Positions 36,922-46,622 of a DNA stretch of 64,000 nucleotides are shown here, in pieces. The position numbers and the translations under genes were made by a program. The DNA is taken from NCBI RefSeq assembly GCF_003248515.1, contig NZ_QFOB01000004.1:372001-436000 (forward strand), in the 5' to 3' direction. The first letter of the stretch is position 1. Every line of letters begins with the position of its first letter. The stretch is from Sphingomonas sp. (GTDB lineage: Bacteria; Pseudomonadota; Alphaproteobacteria; Sphingomonadales; Sphingomonadaceae). The notes beneath the pieces were generated by a model that was not told where the DNA came from, did no database searches, and was given only the letters and a program-made list of their open reading frames with translations.

Positions 36922-38049
36922 ATGTTCGCGAAGAGGCTCGTTCCGGCGCTGCTCGCCGGCACGGCGGGGCTATGCGCCGCGACGGGCGCGCAGGCCGCGT
37001 CGCAGACGACGGCGGGCACCGTCATCAACAATACGGCGTCCGTCACCTACACCGTCAACGGCACGAGCCAGTCGACCAGCTCGACGACCGCCTCGTTCGT
37101 GGTCGACCGCAAGGTGAACTTCACGGTCGCCACCGATCAGACAGGTCTGACGCAGGTCAATCTGGGGGAACAGAATGCGGTTACGCGCTTCAAGGTCACG
37201 AACCTGACGAATGACGTGCAGGATTTCATCCTGGATCCCGATCAGCAGAACATCTCGGTCGGCATTCTGCCGGGCACCGACAATTTCGACATGCTGAATC
37301 TGAAGGCCTATGTCGATTCCAACAATAACGGCGTCTATGATCCGGGCGTCGACACGGCGACCTATATCGACGAACTCGCGCCCGATGCCTCGGTGACGGT
37401 GTTCCTCGTCGGCAATGTGCCGACGACGCCCAGCGCGCTTCTGGCGTTCGACTCCCTCCACGTCATCGTCGCCGCTGGCGGCACGGCTGGCACGAAGGGC
37501 AGCGCGCTCGTGGCGACGGACCTCAATCTCGCCAATGCCGACAATACCGTCGATATCGTGTTCGCCGATGATGACAGCGACGGCACGCTCTATCTCGGCG
37601 ATATCGCCCGCAACGGGCAGGGCCGCGCTTATTCAGGCTATGAAATCGGCACGCACAACGTCTCGCTGACGGTCGCCAAATCGGCGCTGGTGCTTTCGGA
37701 TGGCGTCAACATCCTGAATCCCAAGGCCTTGCCCGGCGCGACCGTGGAATATTGCCTTCGCGTCAACAATGCCACGCTCACCACGGCGGCCACCAGCGTC
37801 AACCTGACGGACGCCATTCCGGCGAAGACGACCTATGTTCCGGGCTCGATCTCGATCGGCACACCCGGCGTGCTGGGGATCGCCTGCGTCGTGAGCGGAT
37901 CGGCCGAGGACGACGATACGGACGACGCGGCCGAGACGGACGGCTTCACGGCCTCGTTCGACACGTCGAGCAAGACCGTCTCCGCCCATATCGACACGGT
38001 CGGCGGCGGGGCAACCGTCGCAGTCGCGTTCAAGGTCACGATCGACTGA
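36922..38049 (+). CDS. Secreted DUF11-like beta-sandwich protein with Ca-loop motifs
   Basis: This 375-residue protein has a signal peptide ending near TGAQAA (about residue 25). It carries the same N-terminal module as the gene at 35443 (INNTASVTYTVNG, then a VD that closes the strand). Acidic loops DSNNNGVYDPGVD (about residue 134) and DDDSDGTLYLGD look like calcium sites. The C-terminal DUF11-like domain begins at NPKALPGATVEYCLRV and contains LTDAIPAKTTYVPGS. The ATG at 36910 abuts the AAGGA ribosome site, so 36922 is preferred. It may be a self-assembling surface subunit, judged from the repeated modules only. Confidence 0.83.
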   Translation: MFAKRLVPALLAGTAGLCAATGAQAASQTTAGTVINNTASVTYTVNGTSQSTSSTTASFVVDRKVNFTVATDQTGLTQVNLGEQNAVTRFKVTNLTNDVQDFILDPDQQNISVGILPGTDNFDMLNLKAYVDSNNNGVYDPGVDTATYIDELAPDASVTVFLVGNVPTTPSALLAFDSLHVIVAAGGTAGTKGSALVATDLNLANADNTVDIVFADDDSDGTLYLGDIARNGQGRAYSGYEIGTHNVSLTVAKSALVLSDGVNILNPKALPGATVEYCLRVNNATLTTAATSVNLTDAIPAKTTYVPGSISIGTPGVLGIACVVSGSAEDDDTDDAAETDGFTASFDTSSKTVSAHIDTVGGGATVAVAFKVTID

Positions 38050-38079
38050 TCTAAATCATTCCAGAAAAAGGAGAAAATA

Positions 38080-38104
38080 CTCCGCGGGCCGTGCCCGTCG
38101 GAGG
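38080..38104 (+). promoter_or_regulatory. Stem-loop that buries the ribosome site of the large surface-protein gene
   Basis: CTCCGCGGGC (38080-38089) pairs with GCCCG (38093-38097) and CGGAG (38099-38103) around a three-base loop with one bulged T. The GGAGG ribosome site (38100-38104) of the ATG at 38115 lies in the 3' arm. An upstream GGAG at 38071-38074 could pair with the CTCC instead and free the site. Translational control is inferred from this layout. Confidence 0.45.
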
Positions 38105-38114
38105 CTGCCCCCTC

Positions 38115-41100
38115 ATGCCCTTTTCGCGTCGCCTGCTCCTCTGCCTCGCCGCCCTGCTCGGCCTGGCCCCGGCCGCACCCGCGGCCGGGGAGTTGGTGAC
38201 GCGCGTCGAAAATAAGGCCACGCTCTCCTTCGGCGATGCGAACCAGCGCCAGACCATCTCGTCCAACACCGTCTCGCTCGACGTGGACGTGAGCAAAGGC
38301 CCGACCTCGCTCAGCTTCCGGCTGCTGCCGCCCGGCTACCAGCTTTCCGGCATGAAGTGCGAAACGAGCCCGTCGATCAGGTTCACGCCCGCGCCGATCG
38401 ATGCGGCGACGCTGGCGGCCGCGCCGAAGCTCGAAACAATCGATGCCGAGACGCCGATGATCATGGTTCTGGATAATCAGGCCGGCAATCACGATCCCAC
38501 TGTTCGCGAAACCTTTTCGATCAACGTCAATTCGGGCGATTTCACCTCTTCGCTCCCGCTGCTGGAAACAGGCCCGGATACGGGCGTTTTCGCAGGCGGC
38601 GTGCCGGCCGGCGGCGGCGACGAGGCGACATCGGCCTGCGATCCGACCCTGACGCGAAACACCCGGCTCGTCCTCTCCTTCGCCGAGGATGATTACAGCT
38701 ATGCCTCCACCTTTTCGCTGCTGATCGATCCGGCAGGCTATGTCTTTGATTCCATGACAGGCGCGCTCGTCGATGGCGCGGAAGTCAGCCTGCTCGACGA
38801 TCAGGGGCGCCCCGCCACCGTCTATGGCGACGATGGCGTCAGCCGCTATCCCTCCGTGGTCGTCACCGGCACGTCCGTCGCCGATGCCAGCGGCCGCATC
38901 TATAAATTCACGCAGGGAAATTATCGCTTCCCCCTCACCCTGCCCGGCAAATATCATCTGAGTATCAAGCCGCCCGGAAGCTACACCGCGCCATCCCGAA
39001 GGGATCGCGCGGCGCTCGAACAACTCAAGGATCCGAAAGGACGGAGCTACCTGCTGAACGAGGCATCGTTCGGCGGGGTTTTCGAGCTTTCGTCACCCGA
39101 GCCTTTCTATTCGGATATTCCGATCGATCGCATCGGCGACACGACATTGCTGCTCACCAAGACCGCCTCGGTGCGCGAAGCATCGCCAGGCGATTTCGTG
39201 CAATATCGGGTGACGCTCACCAATCGCGGCGACACCGCCGCGCATGACGTGCATCTCACCGATATCCTGCCACCCGGCCTCCGCTATGAAATCGGCTCCC
39301 ATCGTGGCGCCGATGCGCCGCACATCGCAGGAGACGGACGAAACCTGGACTTCTCGATCCCCACCGTCGCACCAAAACAAACCATAGAGGTTCGTTATGT
39401 CGTGTCAGTGGCACCGGGAGCACCATCTGGCGAGGCGATCAACCGCGTGCTGGCGTCCGGCAGCAGCGGCGCGACCGCGAACGAGGCGGCCGCCGCCGTC
39501 CGCCTGAAGCCCCTGCTCTTCACTGATGGCTTCACCATCGTCGGCCGCGTCACCGAAGGCGGCTGCGGCGATCCCGTCGATCATCGCAAGGGCCTGGCCG
39601 GCATCCGACTGCTGATGGAGGATGGCACCTTCGTGGTCACCGATCGCGACGGCCTCTACCATTTCGAAGGCGTGCGTCCCGGCCGCCACGTCGTCCAGCT
39701 CGATACGGGAAGCGTACCGGCCAGCCACGCGCCGGTCGCGTGCGATCAGGATACGCGCCAGTCGCAAAGCGCGATTTCCCGCTTCGTGGAAAGCGACGGC
39801 GGCCTGCTGAAACGGGTCGATTTCCAGCTGCGCCGCACCGGCAAGATCGCGGCCACGGCGCAGGCCCTGCCCATTACGGTGCCGGACGATGCCACCGCGG
39901 CCGGCAATCGCGACTGGTTCGCCGGCCAGCAGCCGGGCATCGACATGCTTTTCCCACAGATCGATCACAATCCGCGCGCACCGGCGCTGCGCGTTGTCAT
40001 CAAGCATCTGCCGGCCCAGCACGTCGCGCTCAGCATCAATGGCGCGCTGAGCGATCCGCTGGCCTTCGATACGACCGACACCGATCCCGGCGGCACGATC
40101 GCCATCTCGCGCTGGACGGGCCTGCCGCTGGTGGAGGGCGACAACCGCATCGAGGCACGGATCCTCGACGAGAAGGGCGCCACGGTAACAACGATCACCC
40201 GCGTGGTTCATTCCTCCAGCATCCCCTCGCGCGCCACCTTCGTTCCCGAAAAGAGCCGCCTCGTGGCCGATGGCGTCACCCGGCCGCTGCTGGCCGTGAA
40301 GGTCACCGACAGGGATGGCCATCCCGTGCGCGACGGCACCTTGCTGCCCTTCCATCTCGACCAGCCCTATATGGCCGCGATCGATGCCGAACTGGAGCAG
40401 GCCCGCCAGCTGACGGGGAAAGGCCGGAGCCCCTCGGTCGCGCGCGTGGTGGGCGATGAGGGGTTGGCCTTCATCGCGCTGGAGCCCACGACGCAGGCCG
40501 GCGCCGTCCACGCGCAGGTTTCGCTGACGGAGGAGCGGATCGTGCGCACCAGCGATATCCGCGCCTGGCTCTCCGCCTCCCAGAAGCAGTGGATGGTTGT
40601 CGGCTTTGGCAGCGGGACACTGGGCTATGATACGCTGCGCAAGCGCAGCAGCCAGCTCGCCGATCGGGGCCGTGGCGCCATTCGCGACGGCGAACTCGCG
40701 CTCTATGCCAAGGGCCGGATCAAGGGATCGTGGCTCGCCACCATCGCCTATGATAGCGGCCGCACGCGCGATCGCGACCGGGGGCTGCTCGGCGTGATCG
40801 ATCCCGATCGCTATTACACCGTCTATGGCGACGGATCGCGCCAGGGCTATGACGCACCGACCGCGCGCAAACTCTATCTCCGGCTCGAACGGCGCGAATT
40901 CTATGCGCTGTTCGGCGATTACGAGACCGGCTTCACCGAAACCCAGCTCGGCCGCTACAGCCGCACGCTGAACGGCGCCAAGGTCGCCTATAATGGCCGC
41001 CACCTGAGCTTCACCGCCTTCGGCGCGCACGACGACCAGCTTTACGCGCGGGACGAGATACAGGGGAATGGCCTGAGCGGCCCCTATCGCCTTTCCGGAC

Positions 41101-43118
41101 GCGATATCGTACCCAACAGCGACAAGCTGCGCATCGAGGTGCGCGATCGCTTCCGTTCCGAACTGATCGTCTCTTCGACGCAGATGACCCGGCATATCGA
41201 TTACGACATCGATACCAGCCTGGGCACGATCCGCTTTCGCGAGCCGATCCTCACCCGCGACGCGAACCTCAATCCGATCATCATCGTCGTCGATTATGAA
41301 ACCTATGGGAGCGGCAAGAAGCTGGTGGCGGGTGGCCGCGCCGCCCTCAAGCTCGCCGGGGACAAGGTGGAACTCGGCGCGACGGCGCTGCGCGACGAGA
41401 CGGTAAGCGCGGCGACGGTGCTCGCGATCGACGGCAAGGCACGGATCGGCCGCGTGGCGGAACTGCGCGCCGAAGCGGCGACCGGCGGCAGGGCCGGGCT
41501 GGATGCGGGCCGCGCATGGCTGGTGGAGGCGGAGCATCACAGCCGGGCGCTGGATCTGCTCGGTTATGCGCGCCAGCAGGATCTGGGCTTCGGCCTCGGC
41601 CAGCAGAATCTCGTCGAGGCGGGCACGCGCAAGCTGGGCCTCGACGGGCGGCTGAGGCTGGGCGAGCGCCTCTCCGTCACCGGCACCGCCTGGCATCAGG
41701 AGCAGCTGGAAACGGGCAGCACGCGCACCGCCTTCGATACGCGCCTGGAGCTGCGCCGCCCGAAGGGCACGATCTTCATCGGCGCCCAGCTGGCGGCGGA
41801 TCAGGGCATGGACGGCAAGGATCGCGCCAGCCGCCTGCTCACGCTCGGCGGCACTCAGGCAGTGCTGGATGGCAAGCTCACGCTGGCGGGCCAGACGCAG
41901 TTCGCGCCGGGTGGAGACAAGGCCAGCGTGGATTTCCCGATCCGCCACCAGTTGACCCTCGCTTATGCCGTGCGCCCTGCCATCCGCCTGCTGGGCGGTT
42001 ACGAGATCGCGCAGGGCCAAGCCTTCACCGCGCATACCAAGCGGATCGGCTTCGATCTTTCCCCCTGGGCCGGCGCGAAGCTGATGAGCACCGTCAACCA
42101 GCAGGGCGTGGGCGGCGGGATCGGCGAGAACGGGCAGCGTACCTTCGCCCAATATGGGCTCAATCAATCCCTGCCGCTGGGCGAACGATGGACGGTGGAT
42201 GCCACGCTGGATGCCAGCAGCACCGTGAAAGGCAGGATACCGGAAGGCGCGGTCATCAACGCCTTTCAGCCCGTGGCATCCGGCGGATCCCTCTCACAGA
42301 CGCAGAACGGCACCACCAGCAATGCCGATTATACGGCGATAACGCTTGGTGCGAACTATCGCGCACAGCTCTGGTCGTGGAACGGCCGGCTCGAATATCG
42401 CCGCGCCGACGATGGAAATCGCTTCGGCATCACCAGCAATGTGCTGCGCTCGCTGGGCGAAGGGCGCACGCTGGCGGGATCGGTGCGCTGGTATCAGGTG
42501 AAGCAGGATGGCGGCGCCACGGCCGCCTTCATCACGGCCGATCTCTCGCTCGCATGGCGCCCGCTCGGCAGCCGCTGGTCGATCCTTGAGCGCCTGACGG
42601 CGCGCAACGAGCGCGCCGATGCCGGCTTCACCGATCGCAACGTGCTGGGCGTGCCGGCTTATGGCGGCGGCTATCAGGCCACGCTCCGCTTCATCAACAA
42701 TATCGCGATCAATTACCGCACCGGGCGCGAGGGGGCCACCCACGGCCTGGAAGCCACTTTGTATCACGGCATCAAATGGGTGCGCGGCAGCTTCGGAGAG
42801 GATGATTATTCCGGACTGATCGACGTGATCGGCTTCGAACTGCGCAAGGATATCGGCAAGCGCGTGGATATCGGCGTGCAGGGATCGATGCAACATGCAT
42901 GGGAGCGCAAGAGCGTTGCCTTCAGCGTCGGCCCCAGCGTGGGCGTATCGCCGGGCAGGAACATGTGGATCACCGCCGGCTATAACGTGACGGGCTATCG
43001 CGACCGCGATTTCAGCAAGGATCGCTACACCCGATCCGGCCCGTTCATCACGGCGCGGCTGAAATTCGATCAGCAGACGATCGGCGGCGCGGCCGCCGCC
43101 ATCTTTGGCAGGCGCTGA
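38115..43118 (+). CDS. Giant DUF11/SdrD-like protein with C-terminal outer-membrane barrel
   Basis: This is a 1667-residue protein. After a signal peptide (to about residue 24) comes the cluster's N-terminal module (ENKATLSFGDANQ, ISSNTVSLDVD). A DUF11 domain follows at about 345-465 (SPGDFVQYRVTLTNRG, LTDILPPGLRYE) and an SdrD-B/carboxypeptidase-regulatory-like domain at 470-530 (VTDRDGLYHFEGV). After further beta domains, about 840 residues from LGYDTLRKR (about residue 830) onward show alternating polar/hydrophobic strands with Tyr and Arg girdles and end in ITARLKFDQ. That part looks like a large outer-membrane barrel. The start is the ATG at 38115 rather than a GTG at 38091, because GGAGG precedes it by ten bases. 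It could anchor or export the three smaller proteins encoded upstream. Confidence 0.82.
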   Translation: MPFSRRLLLCLAALLGLAPAAPAAGELVTRVENKATLSFGDANQRQTISSNTVSLDVDVSKGPTSLSFRLLPPGYQLSGMKCETSPSIRFTPAPIDAATLAAAPKLETIDAETPMIMVLDNQAGNHDPTVRETFSINVNSGDFTSSLPLLETGPDTGVFAGGVPAGGGDEATSACDPTLTRNTRLVLSFAEDDYSYASTFSLLIDPAGYVFDSMTGALVDGAEVSLLDDQGRPATVYGDDGVSRYPSVVVTGTSVADASGRIYKFTQGNYRFPLTLPGKYHLSIKPPGSYTAPSRRDRAALEQLKDPKGRSYLLNEASFGGVFELSSPEPFYSDIPIDRIGDTTLLLTKTASVREASPGDFVQYRVTLTNRGDTAAHDVHLTDILPPGLRYEIGSHRGADAPHIAGDGRNLDFSIPTVAPKQTIEVRYVVSVAPGAPSGEAINRVLASGSSGATANEAAAAVRLKPLLFTDGFTIVGRVTEGGCGDPVDHRKGLAGIRLLMEDGTFVVTDRDGLYHFEGVRPGRHVVQLDTGSVPASHAPVACDQDTRQSQSAISRFVESDGGLLKRVDFQLRRTGKIAATAQALPITVPDDATAAGNRDWFAGQQPGIDMLFPQIDHNPRAPALRVVIKHLPAQHVALSINGALSDPLAFDTTDTDPGGTIAISRWTGLPLVEGDNRIEARILDEKGATVTTITRVVHSSSIPSRATFVPEKSRLVADGVTRPLLAVKVTDRDGHPVRDGTLLPFHLDQPYMAAIDAELEQARQLTGKGRSPSVARVVGDEGLAFIALEPTTQAGAVHAQVSLTEERIVRTSDIRAWLSASQKQWMVVGFGSGTLGYDTLRKRSSQLADRGRGAIRDGELALYAKGRIKGSWLATIAYDSGRTRDRDRGLLGVIDPDRYYTVYGDGSRQGYDAPTARKLYLRLERREFYALFGDYETGFTETQLGRYSRTLNGAKVAYNGRHLSFTAFGAHDDQLYARDEIQGNGLSGPYRLSGRDIVPNSDKLRIEVRDRFRSELIVSSTQMTRHIDYDIDTSLGTIRFREPILTRDANLNPIIIVVDYETYGSGKKLVAGGRAALKLAGDKVELGATALRDETVSAATVLAIDGKARIGRVAELRAEAATGGRAGLDAGRAWLVEAEHHSRALDLLGYARQQDLGFGLGQQNLVEAGTRKLGLDGRLRLGERLSVTGTAWHQEQLETGSTRTAFDTRLELRRPKGTIFIGAQLAADQGMDGKDRASRLLTLGGTQAVLDGKLTLAGQTQFAPGGDKASVDFPIRHQLTLAYAVRPAIRLLGGYEIAQGQAFTAHTKRIGFDLSPWAGAKLMSTVNQQGVGGGIGENGQRTFAQYGLNQSLPLGERWTVDATLDASSTVKGRIPEGAVINAFQPVASGGSLSQTQNGTTSNADYTAITLGANYRAQLWSWNGRLEYRRADDGNRFGITSNVLRSLGEGRTLAGSVRWYQVKQDGGATAAFITADLSLAWRPLGSRWSILERLTARNERADAGFTDRNVLGVPAYGGGYQATLRFINNIAINYRTGREGATHGLEATLYHGIKWVRGSFGEDDYSGLIDVIGFELRKDIGKRVDIGVQGSMQHAWERKSVAFSVGPSVGVSPGRNMWITAGYNVTGYRDRDFSKDRYTRSGPFITARLKFDQQTIGGAAAAIFGRR

Positions 43119-43260
43119 CGCCTTAAGGCGCCACGCGCGACGAGCCGAGACATAATCGGGACACATGCCGGAATTGAGCGAGGATGGGATTGATATGCGA
43201 AACATTCGCAGTTTTAGGATGGCCTTCGCTCGTTTTCTTGCCGCGCGCCTGGAGATCGCA

Positions 43261-43683
43261 ATGGAATATTCCGCGCTGATCGCAGACCACGAAACGATCG
43301 ATCGCCTGACCCAACATCTGCTGAAGCTGGTGCGCTCGGGCAATTCGCGACCGGAAACGGCGGCGCAGGTTCTGGACATGTTGGCCATGGCGATCCGCGA
43401 TCATCTCGCCACTGCGGACCCGATCATCCATGCCACGGCCGCCGCCGCGAACGGGGCTCGCCACGAGCCTGCTGCACGCGCATCAGTCGCGGAACTGGAC
43501 ATGCTGCGCGAGGACTGGGCACAATATCTCTATCGTTGGGATGCGCCGCGCATCATGGCGAACTGGGACGATTTTTCGGAGGAAACCAGCGTGGTTCTTC
43601 GACGGGTGAGTGACAGTGTGAATCGGGAGACCGCCGTCCTCTATTCGCTCGCCGTCCACTATGACGTGATTCAGGCCGGTTGA
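43261..43683 (+). CDS. Hemerythrin-like (HHE) domain protein
   Basis: This 140-residue helical protein has the spacing of metal-binding His residues seen in hemerythrin-like domains: ADHETIDRL near residue 9, IRDHLATADPIIH near 45-57, and AVHYDVIQ at the C-terminus. Such proteins bind a di-iron centre and sense or carry oxygen or nitric oxide. The ATG at 43261 has GGAG six bases upstream and starts exactly at the domain. In-frame ATGs at 43165 and 43195 would add a basic 22-32-residue tail. It converges on the receiver gene, separated by 39 bases. It could feed a gas or redox signal to the adjacent phosphorelay. Confidence 0.68.
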   Translation: MEYSALIADHETIDRLTQHLLKLVRSGNSRPETAAQVLDMLAMAIRDHLATADPIIHATAAAANGARHEPAARASVAELDMLREDWAQYLYRWDAPRIMANWDDFSEETSVVLRRVSDSVNRETAVLYSLAVHYDVIQAG

Positions 43684-43722
43684 ACGATCGCCCGGCTACC
43701 ACGCGACCCGAAACATGCCGCC

Positions 43723-44118
43723 TCAGGCCCGCGCCCGTTCGTCCTGCGCATCCAGCACGTCGCGTAATTGCCGCGCCAGCCCGAGCGGATCGAAGGGTTT
43801 GACGATCACGCCGACCGCGCCGCGCGCCTTATAGTCCGCCACGTCGGCGGAGCGTCCCCGCGCTGTCATGAAGAGGACGGGCACCGCGCTGGTCTCTCGC
43901 CTGGCCCGCAGCCGCTCCAGCAGTTCCATGCCGTCCATGCCCGGCATCATCACGTCCAGGAGCGCGACATCGGGAACCCAGCCGGCATCGATCATTTCCA
44001 GTGCCTCGCGCCCCGATGCGGCGACGCGGACGGCCAGCATCGGATCCAGCCCCAGCGAAAGGGCGGCGACATGCCGGATATCGTCATCATCATCCACATA
44101 GAGGACAGACAGGGTCAC
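43723..44118 (-). CDS. Single-domain response regulator (CheY-like)
   Basis: The 131-residue stand-alone receiver has the acidic pocket YVDDDDD (residues 7-13), the phospho-acceptor Asp55 in ALLDVMMPGMDG, Thr in MTARG and Lys in VKPFDP (about 107). All functional residues are present and there is no output domain. It overlaps the end of the hybrid kinase gene by four bases, so it is the last gene of a phosphorelay operon and probably acts through protein contact. Confidence 0.93.
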   Translation of the reverse strand: MTLSVLYVDDDDDIRHVAALSLGLDPMLAVRVAASGREALEMIDAGWVPDVALLDVMMPGMDGMELLERLRARRETSAVPVLFMTARGRSADVADYKARGAVGVIVKPFDPLGLARQLRDVLDAQDERARA

Positions 44119-46622
44119 AATTGCATCTCCCGCACCATGCGCGACCGCACCACCCGGCGCACGGTGGCCTTCAGATCCGGTATCGATCCCCGCGCCTTGA
44201 CGAGCACGGCATCGACCTGGCCGATCACATCCGATGCCGCATCCTGCGCGGAATAGATGATGGTCGGGATGGCGACGCCCTCCCGATCGACAAGGAAGGG
44301 CATCAGATCCAGCCCCGAGCCGTGCGCCAGCTGAATGTCCAGGATCACGGCATCGGGCGAACTGGTCTGCAATAGGGCCATCGCCTCGGCAATATCGGTC
44401 GCGGTGATGATCCGCGCCTCCGGCTCCAGTGCGGCGGCGACGACATCCAGCAGATCGCGATCATCGTCCAGATGCAGGATCGTCGGCCGGCGTGCGTCCG
44501 TCCGCCGCAGCGCCGTGCGGAGCGCGGACGAGAGCCGATCCGCATCGCCCGGCTTTTCGATCCAGTCGATCATATCGAGCGGGGCAAGCTGTTCGCCATC
44601 GCCGGGCACGCTGGAGGAAACGACGATCACGGGTCCGCAGAACGCGCCATCGCCATCGCGAACCAGACGGGTGAAGGCGAGGCCGCCCTCCTCCGGCAGA
44701 TGGAGATCGACGATCAGCGCCGCATAGTCGCGCTGACCCAGGATCGCGCGGGCCTCGTCCCCATTGCGAGCGAGATCATAGGCACATCCCTCCTTCATCG
44801 CGAGGGCCACGATCGCGCAGGCCGTGGCTTCGTCCTGCTCGCAGATCAGGATGCGCGGCGCATCCACATCCTGTTCCGCCAGGGCGCCGATCCGGGGGAG
44901 CGCGAAGGCGAAGCGCGTACCGCCCTCGTCGCGATCCTCGAACCAGATCATCCCATCGTGCCGAAGGATGATTTCGCGCGATATGGCAAGGCCGAGCCCC
45001 GTTCCCGTCGAGCCATCGTGCGGTGCGCCGCGCTCGAAGCGCCCAAAGATGCGGCTGCGGAAGGCGATCGGTATTCCGGCGCCGCTGTCATCGACCGTGA
45101 CGAGCGCGCGACCGCCGGGATCGACGCTCGTCGACAGCCGCACCGCCGATCCCTGCGGCGCGGCGCGAATGGCATTGGAGAGCAGATTGGTGACGACCTG
45201 CAGCAGTCGATCCTGATCCCCCGCCACCATGACGGGGCGATCCGGCTTGTGGCATTCCAGCTTCACGCCGCGCCCCTTGGCCAGCCCTTCGCTGCCCGTG
45301 CACGCCTGATCGATCAGGAGGCGCAGGTCCATCGGATCGCGCAGCATGTGCAACTGGCCGGATTCGATCCTGTCGATGTCCAGCATGTCGTTGATGAGCC
45401 GGATCAGCCGCCGCGAATTATTCTCCGCTATCTCCACCAGCCGCGCCGCGCCTTCCGGCAACAGGCCCACGCTGCCCGCCCGCAGCAGGCCGAGCGAACC
45501 GACGACGGATGTCAGCGGCGTGCGCAGTTCGTGGCTCACGGTGGACATCAGATCGTCCTTCACCCGCTCGATCCGCTTCCGCTCGGAAATGTCGCGCAGA
45601 GACAGCACGATATGATCGCCGCTGGGCAGGCTCATCACACCCATCGCGACATCGACGGCGATATGATGCCCTTCATGATGGCGCACGACGCGATCGGCCA
45701 GGAAGGATCGAGACAACTGCCCTTCCACCAGGCCGATGCGCTTGTGGAAGCTGCCCTCGCCGGGCGCGATATCGATGATCGAGGCAACGTCTTTCCGCTC
45801 CAGATCCTTACTGGCAAAGCCCAGCATTCCGCTGGCGGCGGCATTGATCAGTTCGATCGTGCCGCTGGGGTTCAGGATCAGGATGGCATCGATCGTGCTG
45901 TTCAGGATCGTCGCGTTCCGCTCCGCCGCCTCGAACGCATCGACCAGCGACAGATACCGTTCGTGCCGCAGGCGCCATCCCAGATAGAGAAAGGCGAGCA
46001 GCACCAGCACCGCCGCCATGCATGCCAGCAGCATAAGCCGCTGCAGGCCCGCACGCTGATCGAGAAACGCCTCCCTGCGACTATCCGAGAGGGCAGCCTC
46101 CCGATCGATCATCGCACCGATCGTGACCCGCAATGCGTCCATCAGTCGCTTGCCGTTGCCGGATGCGACCATGCCGAGCGCACCCTGGCGATCGCCGCGC
46201 CTGGCGGCGGCGATGGTGCGATCCAGTTCCTCGAACTTCGCCTCCACCAAGCCGGCCACGCGGCGGACATAGGTCTCCGGCATATCCGCCCCGGCCTGCC
46301 CGCGCATCGCCCCGATCTGCGCCGCGATTTCCACGCGCGCCGGCTCATATGGTTTCAGGAAATCGGGATCGCCCGTCAGCAGGAAGCCGCGCTGCGCCGT
46401 TTCCGCATCCTTGAGTTGGGAGAGCAAGGTCACCTGGCCCATGCGGCGATCATAGGATTGGCTTGCCTGCGCGCGGAGCGCCTCCGACTCCCGGAACTGG
46501 CCCTGCAAGCCGGCAATTCCGGCGATCAGGAGGAGCGGCACCAGCACGGCGGCGAGAATCGAACGCCAGGCGCGCGGCGCGCGAAGATAGAGTTCCGACC
46601 GGCGCTCGCGCTGCGTCATCAT
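44115..46622 (-). CDS. Hybrid sensor histidine kinase (CHASE3-PAS-HisKA-HATPase-REC-REC)
   Basis: This 835-residue membrane kinase has TM1 at about residues 19-40 and a periplasmic CHASE3-type helical domain at 45-190 (LKDAETAQRGFLLTGD). TM2 is near 200-220 and a PAS domain spans 233-345. HisKA has the His in STVSHELRTPL (about 361), and the ATPase domain at 465-580 has NLLSNAI and GTGLGLAI. Two receivers follow, at 590-705 (Asp in VDLHLPEEGG) and 715-830 (Asp in LDIQLAHGSG). It overlaps both neighbouring response-regulator genes by four bases. The two receivers imply a multi-step relay, possibly through the Hpt protein encoded at 47370. Confidence 0.93.
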   Translation of the reverse strand: MMTQRERRSELYLRAPRAWRSILAAVLVPLLLIAGIAGLQGQFRESEALRAQASQSYDRRMGQVTLLSQLKDAETAQRGFLLTGDPDFLKPYEPARVEIAAQIGAMRGQAGADMPETYVRRVAGLVEAKFEELDRTIAAARRGDRQGALGMVASGNGKRLMDALRVTIGAMIDREAALSDSRREAFLDQRAGLQRLMLLACMAAVLVLLAFLYLGWRLRHERYLSLVDAFEAAERNATILNSTIDAILILNPSGTIELINAAASGMLGFASKDLERKDVASIIDIAPGEGSFHKRIGLVEGQLSRSFLADRVVRHHEGHHIAVDVAMGVMSLPSGDHIVLSLRDISERKRIERVKDDLMSTVSHELRTPLTSVVGSLGLLRAGSVGLLPEGAARLVEIAENNSRRLIRLINDMLDIDRIESGQLHMLRDPMDLRLLIDQACTGSEGLAKGRGVKLECHKPDRPVMVAGDQDRLLQVVTNLLSNAIRAAPQGSAVRLSTSVDPGGRALVTVDDSGAGIPIAFRSRIFGRFERGAPHDGSTGTGLGLAISREIILRHDGMIWFEDRDEGGTRFAFALPRIGALAEQDVDAPRILICEQDEATACAIVALAMKEGCAYDLARNGDEARAILGQRDYAALIVDLHLPEEGGLAFTRLVRDGDGAFCGPVIVVSSSVPGDGEQLAPLDMIDWIEKPGDADRLSSALRTALRRTDARRPTILHLDDDRDLLDVVAAALEPEARIITATDIAEAMALLQTSSPDAVILDIQLAHGSGLDLMPFLVDREGVAIPTIIYSAQDAASDVIGQVDAVLVKARGSIPDLKATVRRVVRSRMVREMQL

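Noticed and set aside
39405..42167. A 920-codon open frame on the minus strand opposite the giant surface-protein gene
   Set aside because: It is an antisense shadow produced by high GC. The peptide is rich in Arg, Ala, Gln and His with no domain, and the plus-strand frame has a signal peptide and clear domains.
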